NCBI GenBank assembly: GCA_021286885.1
Contig: JAJTBM010000079.1
Coordinates: forward strand, 1-9,777
Length of the DNA stretch: 9,777 nt
Direction of reading: 5' to 3'
DNA from: Rhodocyclales bacterium
Lineage (GTDB): Bacteria > Pseudomonadota > Gammaproteobacteria > Burkholderiales > Rhodocyclaceae
Under the pieces are notes generated by a model that had not been told where the DNA came from, did no database searches, and was given only the letters and a program-made list of their open reading frames with translations. The stretch's first letter is position 1; each line of letters starts with the position of its first letter. Below, one piece after another: positions 5,860-9,777 of this stretch. Position numbers and translations under genes: made by a program.

Positions 5860-7831
5860 GGAGCTCAGGGGGGCCGTAGACAGCGGGGGCGCTGCCGGGC
5901 TGTCCTGGGCGGGGATGCGATACAGGGGGCTGTCCGGATCGACCTTGCGACCAATGGCGGCGGCCTTTTCCCAATCGGGTCAGGGAATACAGCTCGGTTG
6001 CCGTGGTTTCAAACTGCTTCTTGCTACCGCGCTGGGCGTAAATTTCCAGCAGCTTGAGATGCACGCCACTCCGATTCGGATCGGTCTTGAGCGCATCCAG
6101 CAGAATCTCTTCGGCCTGGGCATCCCGGCCATAGGCCATATAAACATCGGCCTCGGCCACCGGATCGACACCTTCATCGGTATCGATGGAAGACAGCCCG
6201 GACTGGCTGAAGTCGGTCTGCATGATGCTGCTGCTGCCGGTGTCCACACTCTGGCCACCTGCACTGCCGAACACCGAACTCGCGCCATCCCCAAATTCGG
6301 ACATGACGGGCGTGGTGGTGGGCGCACCTTGAATCTTGCGACGCTGGTAGACCTTGTAACCACCCCAGCCCAGCAGCAGGGCCAGAATGCCACCGCCACC
6401 CAGCAGCAAAGAGGAGTCCAGGCCACCTTCGTCGGTGTTTTCTACTGACTTGATCACCTGGGGCACAGGCTTGGCCACGGGTGCCGGTGCAGGCTTGACC
6501 TCGGGCTTGGGCTCAGGCTTGACTTCAGGAGCCGGAGCCGCCTCGGCAGGCTTTTCAGCGGGTTTGTCGGCGGGCTTTTCTGCGGGTTTTTCTGCCGCCG
6601 GAGCAGCCACAGGTGGCTTCTCGGCAGCAGGTTCCGGCTTAGCTGGCGCAGCAGGCACCGGCGCCGGGGGCGGCGTTGCCCCGGGCTTGGCGCCGGCCTG
6701 GGCCAGCATCTGGTTTTTCATCTCGACCAGCTTTTGCAGGTCTTTGATGTTCTTTTCGAGTTCGGCGAGGCGCTCGTTGGCTTCCTTGAGGGCCTTGTCG
6801 CGGGCGAGCAAATCCTCTTCGAGGGCACGCACTCGGGCGCCGCCCTTGCCACCACCGGAGCCACCGGCCTGACCTTCTTCGCTACGGGAAACCTTGACCT
6901 GGTCTGCACCGGCGCCAGCAGCGGGCGCTCGGTCTTCGACCTTCGCACCGATCTTGCCACCACCGCCCTGACGCCCGGCAGACTCTTTGGCCGGCGCAGC
7001 TGCCGCCTGTTCGGCGAGCTTGTTGCGATAGCGGGAGAAGTCGGAAGACTGGGCCGCGACCTGGGGCCGGGCACCCGCCGACTTGCCGAACGCATCAGCA
7101 TCGGGGATCTGGAGGATCTTGCCGGTCTTGAGGCGGTTGATGTCGCCCCCCTCAAAGGCCGAGCGATTGCCGTGGTAAAGCGCCTGGAGCATCTGTTCAA
7201 CAGACACACCCTCAGGGCGATTGGCCGTGGCAATCCGGTGCAGAGTGTCACCCTGCTGGACGGTGTAGGTCTTGTCGCCGGCCGCCGGAGCAGCGGCGAC
7301 CGCCTGGGTGCGGGACTCCCGAGCCTCAGCCCTGCGCAATGCAGCCTCGCCACGACGGGCCGCCGCATTGATCTGGGCATCCGGCGGCGCCACGATGGGG
7401 GCCGGAATGCTGCGCGGCGCCGATGCATCGGGGGGATCGAGCAGGAAGGTATATTCGCGGATCAGGCGACCGGAGGACCAGTTCAGCTCCACCAGCATGT
7501 CAACGAAGGGCTCGTTGATCGGCTTGTCGCTCGAAAGCTTGACCACGGCGCCGTTTCCGCGCCGCTCAACGGTCATGCGCAGACCTGTGACCGAGGGCGA
7601 GTAATCAATGCCGGCCTGGCGGAAGGCGTCAGGAGACGCCAAGCGCGCCGTGAGGCTCTGGATTTCATCGGACCCGGCAGCAATTTCTACTTCAGCCCGC
7701 AGGGGCTGGCCAAGTCCACTCAATACGGTGATGCGTCCCAACCCTGCCGCATCCGCCCCCATCGACAGGGCGCTGACAGACGCGGCCAGCAGGCTCAGTT
7801 TTAGCCGACAATTCACGAGAGTCTTACGCAC
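5765..7831 (-). CDS. fimV: FimV, N-terminal portion (frameshifted; residues after about 622 out of frame)
   Basis: This 688-codon frame encodes the N-terminal two thirds of FimV. Residues 1-29 look like a signal peptide (basic start, LSLLAASVSALSMG core, cleavage near ADA-A). The conserved FimV N-terminal periplasmic domain follows (about 30-135, GLGRITVLSGLGQPLRAEVE). Next come a LysM peptidoglycan-binding domain (about 187-245, YTVQQGDTLHRIA to ILQIPD), an Ala/Gly-rich linker, a coiled coil (about 333-378), a Pro/Ala/Lys linker with KPAE repeats, one membrane helix (about 474-493) and a cytosolic TPR-like segment (about 558-618, AEADVYMAYGRDAQAEEILL). True homology stops at the A4 run; the final 66 residues are out of frame. 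The start is GTG at 7831, just after an in-frame TAA. GTG at 7813 would also keep a signal peptide, and neither has a strong Shine-Dalgarno. Confidence 0.9.
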   Translation of the reverse strand: MRKTLVNCRLKLSLLAASVSALSMGADAAGLGRITVLSGLGQPLRAEVEIAAGSDEIQSLTARLASPDAFRQAGIDYSPSVTGLRMTVERRGNGAVVKLSSDKPINEPFVDMLVELNWSSGRLIREYTFLLDPPDASAPRSIPAPIVAPPDAQINAAARRGEAALRRAEARESRTQAVAAAPAAGDKTYTVQQGDTLHRIATANRPEGVSVEQMLQALYHGNRSAFEGGDINRLKTGKILQIPDADAFGKSAGARPQVAAQSSDFSRYRNKLAEQAAAAPAKESAGRQGGGGKIGAKVEDRAPAAGAGADQVKVSRSEEGQAGGSGGGKGGARVRALEEDLLARDKALKEANERLAELEKNIKDLQKLVEMKNQMLAQAGAKPGATPPPAPVPAAPAKPEPAAEKPPVAAPAAEKPAEKPADKPAEKPAEAAPAPEVKPEPKPEVKPAPAPVAKPVPQVIKSVENTDEGGLDSSLLLGGGGILALLLGWGGYKVYQRRKIQGAPTTTPVMSEFGDGASSVFGSAGGQSVDTGSSSIMQTDFSQSGLSSIDTDEGVDPVAEADVYMAYGRDAQAEEILLDALKTDPNRSGVHLKLLEIYAQRGSKKQFETTATELYSLTRLGKGRRHWSQGRSGQPPVSHPRPGQPGSAPAVYGPPELHDAAGYRAAAGRSDGPPGDAFRAQGHLGLAG
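5966..5969 (-). other. fimV: Frameshift site splitting fimV (one extra A in an A4 run)
   Basis: The mRNA reads TTG GGA AAA GGC, giving L-G-K-G and then arginine/tryptophan-rich nonsense for 66 codons to a stop at 5765. Removing one A gives L-G-K-A-A-A-I-G-R-K-V-D-P-D-S-P-L-Y-R-I, which joins smoothly to the downstream frame (5967 to 4963) carrying the FimV C-terminal domain. The corrected gene would span 4963-7831 and encode about 955 residues, normal for FimV (about 900-1000). This may be a sequencing or assembly indel in a homopolymer, or a true mutation that removes the C-terminal third. Confidence 0.88.
6548..6595 (-). repeat. 12-bp tandem repeat encoding KPAE/KPAD in the FimV linker
   Basis: Four consecutive 12-bp units encode AEKP, AEKP, ADKP, AEKP (residues 413-428 of FimV). 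Synonymous differences show the units are not freshly duplicated. They lie in the proline/alanine-rich periplasmic linker between the coiled coil and the membrane helix, where length changes are likely to be tolerated. Confidence 0.7.
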
Positions 7832-7863
7832 GAAGGCTGATTATGGAAATTTGATTGGGGATG

Positions 7864-7892
7864 AACATAACATCATGGGTAGTACGAGGCAA
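7864..7892 (-). promoter_or_regulatory. Candidate sigma70-type promoter for fimV
   Basis: On the minus strand, TTGCCT (7887-7892, 4/6 match to TTGACA) and TATGTT (7864-7869, 4/6 match to TATAAT) are separated by exactly 17 bp, with a TG extended -10 dinucleotide just upstream of the latter. The region is clearly more AT-rich than its surroundings and lies between the asd terminator and the fimV start, leaving a 5' leader of about 25-30 nt. It fits a separate start of transcription for fimV and the genes after it. It is a consensus match by eye, not proof. Confidence 0.45.
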
Positions 7893-7943
7893 GTTAAAGC
7901 AGTCATTGATGCACAAATCTTGCAAGGAAAACCCATGTTCATA

Positions 7944-7976
7944 CACAAAAAAGGCGGCCGGAGCCGCCTTTTTGTG
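7944..7976 (-). terminator. Intrinsic terminator after asd (possibly bidirectional)
   Basis: A near-perfect inverted repeat has GGCGGC (7953-7958) and GCCGCC (7963-7968) around a 4-nt loop, flanked by A6 on the left and T5 on the right, with outer CAC/GTG pairing. Read from asd, the stem is followed by U6 and begins only a few nt after the asd stop codon (7982-7984). This is a textbook rho-independent terminator. Since A and T runs flank both sides it could also work on the plus strand, although no plus-strand gene is near. It separates asd from the fimV unit. Confidence 0.9.
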
Positions 7977-7981
7977 CCGGA

Positions 7982-9106
7982 TTAGTCTTCCAGCAAGATG
8001 CGCAGCATGCGGCGCAGGGGCTCGGCGGCCCCCCACAGCAGCTGATCGCCCACGGTGAACGCGGACAGGTACTCGCCACCCATGGCCAGCTTGCGCAGAC
8101 GGCCCACCGGAACGGTCAGGGTGCCGGTCACGGCGGTCGGGGTGAGTTCCTTCATGCTGACTTCACGCTGGTTGGGCACCACTTTGACCCAATCATTGGC
8201 GCTGGCCAGCATGCCGTTGATTTCGTCCAGGGGGATGTCCTTCTTCAGCTTCAGGGTCAGGGCCTGGCTGTGGCAGCGCATGGCGCCGATACGCACGCAG
8301 AGGCCGTCGATGGGCACCACGGGGGTGCCGAAGCCTTCGCCGCGACCGAGGATCTTGTTGGTTTCAACGCCACCCTTCCACTCTTCCTTGGACTGACCGT
8401 TGCCCAGATCCTTGTCGATCCAGGGGATCAGGGAGCCGGCCAGGGGCACGCCGAAGTTGGAGGTGGGGAAGTCTTCGGAGCGCATGGTGGCAGCGACCTG
8501 ACGGTCGATGTCCAGAATGGCGGAAGCGGGGTCGGCCAGCAGATCCTTGACGGCGGCGTTGAGACCACCCATCTGAGCCAGCAACTCACGCATGTTTTGA
8601 GCGCCAGCACCGGAAGCAGCCTGGTAGGTCATGGAGGTGGCCCACTCGACCAGATCCCGCTGGAACAGGCCGCCCAGGGCCATCAGCATCAGGGACACGG
8701 TGCAGTTGCCGCCGATCCAGTCACGACCGCCCTTGACCAGGGAATCCTTGATCACGTTCAGGTTGACCGGATCGAGGATGATGACGGCCTTCGGATCCAT
8801 GCGCAGCGAGGAGGCGGCATCGATCCAGTGGCCGTTCCAGCCAGCGGCGCGCAGCTTCGGGTAGACCTCGTTGGTGTAGTCGCCACCTTGACAGGTGATG
8901 ACGATATCCATGGCCTTCAGCTCATCGATGTTCTTGGCGTCCTTCAGGGCAGGAGCTTCCTTGCCGAAGTTGGGCGCTGCACCACCGGGGTTGGAGGTGG
9001 TGAAGAACACGGGCTCGATCAGTGCGAAATCGTTTTCTTCGCGCATGCGTTGCATCAGCACGGAGCCGACCATGCCACGCCAGCCTACCAGACCTACTTT
9101 CTTCAT
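7982..9106 (-). CDS. asd: Aspartate-semialdehyde dehydrogenase
   Basis: Asd reduces beta-aspartyl phosphate to aspartate-4-semialdehyde with NADPH, the branch point to lysine/diaminopimelate, threonine and methionine. It is a cytoplasmic enzyme of 374 residues, similar to the Gram-negative (E. coli-type, 367 residues) family. The N-terminal GWRGMVGS (8-15) is the NADP-binding loop. The catalytic cysteine is in GGNCTVSLM (Cys135, as in E. coli), followed by YQAASGAGA (161-169). The active-site histidine is in [14 protein letters not shown] (His279). The frame is open upstream to 9184, but similarity begins at [11 protein letters not shown] and an AGGG sits 6 nt before the ATG at 9106, so that start is chosen. 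It follows leuB by 166 bp and ends at a strong terminator. Confidence 0.97.
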   Translation of the reverse strand: MKKVGLVGWRGMVGSVLMQRMREENDFALIEPVFFTTSNPGGAAPNFGKEAPALKDAKNIDELKAMDIVITCQGGDYTNEVYPKLRAAGWNGHWIDAASSLRMDPKAVIILDPVNLNVIKDSLVKGGRDWIGGNCTVSLMLMALGGLFQRDLVEWATSMTYQAASGAGAQNMRELLAQMGGLNAAVKDLLADPASAILDIDRQVAATMRSEDFPTSNFGVPLAGSLIPWIDKDLGNGQSKEEWKGGVETNKILGRGEGFGTPVVPIDGLCVRIGAMRCHSQALTLKLKKDIPLDEINGMLASANDWVKVVPNQREVSMKELTPTAVTGTLTVPVGRLRKLAMGGEYLSAFTVGDQLLWGAAEPLRRMLRILLED

Positions 9107-9112
9107 TTTGAT

Positions 9113-9116
9113 CCCT
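9113..9116 (-). promoter_or_regulatory. Ribosome binding site deciding the asd start
   Basis: AGGG on the mRNA, 6 nt upstream of the ATG at 9106. It supports this start over in-frame upstream codons to 9184, which would add 26 residues with no similarity to Asd. Confidence 0.65.
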
Positions 9117-9144
9117 GACTTTATGAAACTGATATTGATTTCGA

Positions 9145-9182
9145 CACCTTCAGCCCGAACTGAAGGCACCGATGAAGGTGCC
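9145..9182 (-). other. Overlapping inverted repeats in the asd leader
   Basis: Three perfect inverted repeats share bases. CCTTCAG (9147-9153) pairs with CTGAAGG (9160-9166). GGCACC (9165-9170) pairs with GGTGCC (9177-9182). CACCTTC (9145-9151) pairs with GAAGGTG (9174-9180). A second copy of GAAGGTGC lies at 9196-9203. The first two hairpins can nearly coexist, but the third excludes both. The structures end about 39 nt before the asd start. No U run follows, so they do not form a standard terminator. A regulatory switch is only a possibility. Confidence 0.45.
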
Positions 9183-9210
9183 ACGGTATCGGGCCGAAGG
9201 TGCGGACGAT

Positions 9211-9257
9211 TCGTGTCCGAAGCGTATCCGAATGTGCGTCCGAATGCGTGTCCGAAT
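9211..9257 (-). repeat. 12-bp tandem repeat between leuB and asd
   Basis: On the minus strand four consecutive units read ATTCGGACACGC, ATTCGGACGCAC, ATTCGGATACGC and TTCGGACACGA (9246-9257, 9234-9245, 9222-9233, 9211-9221). Two degenerate relatives (ATCGTCCGCACC and a TTCGGCCCG segment) may continue toward asd. The array starts 15 nt past the leuB stop. A weak 5-bp hairpin (TCTGC/GCAGA, 9258-9272) lies between them. Function is unknown: it could be a short tandem repeat produced by slippage or a set of protein-binding sites. Confidence 0.7.
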
Positions 9258-9272
9258 TCTGCTTAACGCAGA

Positions 9273-9777
9273 TCAGAGCGCTGCGATGACCGCGTCACCC
9301 ATTTCACGGGTGCCCACGCGCCGGGTGCCCGGCTCGTAGATGTCGCCGGTGCGGTAGCCCTGGGCCAGCACCTTCTTGACGGCGTTCTCGATGCGCACCG
9401 CTTGGGCCTCCAGGCCGAAGGTGTAGCGCAGCATCATGGCGGCAGACAGGATGGTGGCGAGGGGGTTGGCCACGCCCTTGCCGGCGATGTCCGGGGCGGA
9501 GCCGTGGCTGGGCTCGTACAGGCCCTTGTTGTTCTCGTCCAGGGAGGCCGAGGGCAGCATGCCGATGGAGCCGGTGAGCATGGAGGCTTCGTCGGAGAGG
9601 ATGTCGCCGAACATGTTGCCGGTCACCATCACGTCGAACTGCTTGGGGGCCCGCACCAGCTGCATGGCGGCGTTATCCACCAGCATGTGGGACAGCTCCA
9701 CGTCCGGGTACTCGGCAGAGAGTTCGATCATCACGTCGCGCCACAGCTGGGTGGTTTCGAGGACGTTCATCTTGTCC
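9273..9777 (-). CDS. leuB: 3-isopropylmalate dehydrogenase (5' part outside window)
   Basis: LeuB oxidatively decarboxylates (2R,3S)-3-isopropylmalate to 2-oxoisocaproate using NAD+ and a divalent metal, in leucine synthesis. The last 167 complete codons are visible, roughly the C-terminal half of a protein that is normally about 350-360 residues. The fragment begins [15 protein letters not shown], which holds the conserved substrate-binding/catalytic lysine. VDNAAMQLV carries a metal-binding aspartate, and [10 protein letters not shown] carries two more. [21 protein letters not shown] is the NAD-binding loop. The frame continues through the window edge, so the ATG codon at 9770 is internal, not a start. 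leuB upstream of asd is the conserved order in Beta- and Gammaproteobacteria, and leuC/leuD would be expected beyond the edge. Confidence 0.97.
   Translation of the reverse strand, partial: DKMNVLETTQLWRDVMIELSAEYPDVELSHMLVDNAAMQLVRAPKQFDVMVTGNMFGDILSDEASMLTGSIGMLPSASLDENNKGLYEPSHGSAPDIAGKGVANPLATILSAAMMLRYTFGLEAQAVRIENAVKKVLAQGYRTGDIYEPGTRRVGTREMGDAVIAAL

Noticed and set aside
5966..5972. Programmed -1 frameshift in fimV at the in-frame heptamer G GGA AAA
   Set aside because: The heptamer fits the X XXY YYZ slippery pattern, but a -1 shift leads into the third frame. The FimV C-terminal frame needs +1 (or -2), so a simple indel explains it better.
7824..8036. 70-codon minus-strand frame between asd and fimV
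   Set aside because: It starts inside the asd 3' end, runs through the terminator and overlaps the fimV start; no similarity and no ribosome binding site. A 14-codon version starting at 7868 overlaps the predicted -10 element.
7855..8058. 67-codon plus-strand frame crossing the terminator into antisense asd
   Set aside because: It crosses a terminator stem and antisense asd, with no recognisable product.
9211..9257. CRISPR-like array
   Set aside because: Units are 12 bp and directly adjacent, with no unique spacers.
9107..9272. Lysine riboswitch upstream of asd
   Set aside because: The gap is only 166 bp and part of it is a tandem repeat. I cannot recognise the conserved lysine-riboswitch core, and the hairpins lack a terminator U run.

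Overview
The window looks like ordinary chromosomal core DNA from a GC-rich betaproteobacterium, most likely near the Rhodocyclales. I infer this from protein similarity as I remember it, from the codon bias, and from the gene order leuB-asd-fimV-truA-trpF-trpB-trpA-accD. That order is typical of Betaproteobacteria, and a related one without trpBA occurs in Pseudomonas. Every convincing gene is on the minus strand, so transcription runs from high to low coordinates. No RNA gene, transposon, CRISPR array or prophage signal was seen.

In transcription order: the 3' part of leuB (9273-9777, cut by the window edge) is followed by a 166-bp gap. This gap holds a 12-bp tandem repeat and mutually exclusive hairpins, and leads into asd (7982-9106). 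asd ends in a strong intrinsic terminator (7944-7976). A short, comparatively AT-rich gap follows with a plausible sigma70-type promoter (7864-7892). It precedes fimV, which is split by a one-base frameshift at an A4 run (5966-5969 on the plus strand). After fimV comes a compact run with gaps of at most 53 bp or short overlaps: an EcfT/CbiQ-like membrane protein (4343-4945), truA (3549-4346), trpF (2910-3533), trpB (1712-2923), trpA (852-1658) and accD (1-855, missing only its last few codons).

Functionally, the genes cover leucine synthesis (leuB), the aspartate family (asd), the last three enzymatic activities of tryptophan synthesis (trpF, trpB, trpA), the carboxyltransferase beta subunit of acetyl-CoA carboxylase (accD), tRNA pseudouridylation (truA) and a cell-pole/type IV pilus organiser (fimV). 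Several junctions suggest translational coupling: ATGA overlaps at EcfT-like/truA and trpA/accD, and a 14-bp overlap at trpF/trpB. The trpB-trpA junction is different, with a strong 9-bp-stem hairpin in the gap and no clear ribosome binding site for trpA.

I found no novel multi-gene system. The points most worth a second look are the fimV frameshift, the repeats in the asd leader, the trpB/trpA hairpin and the orphan EcfT-like protein.
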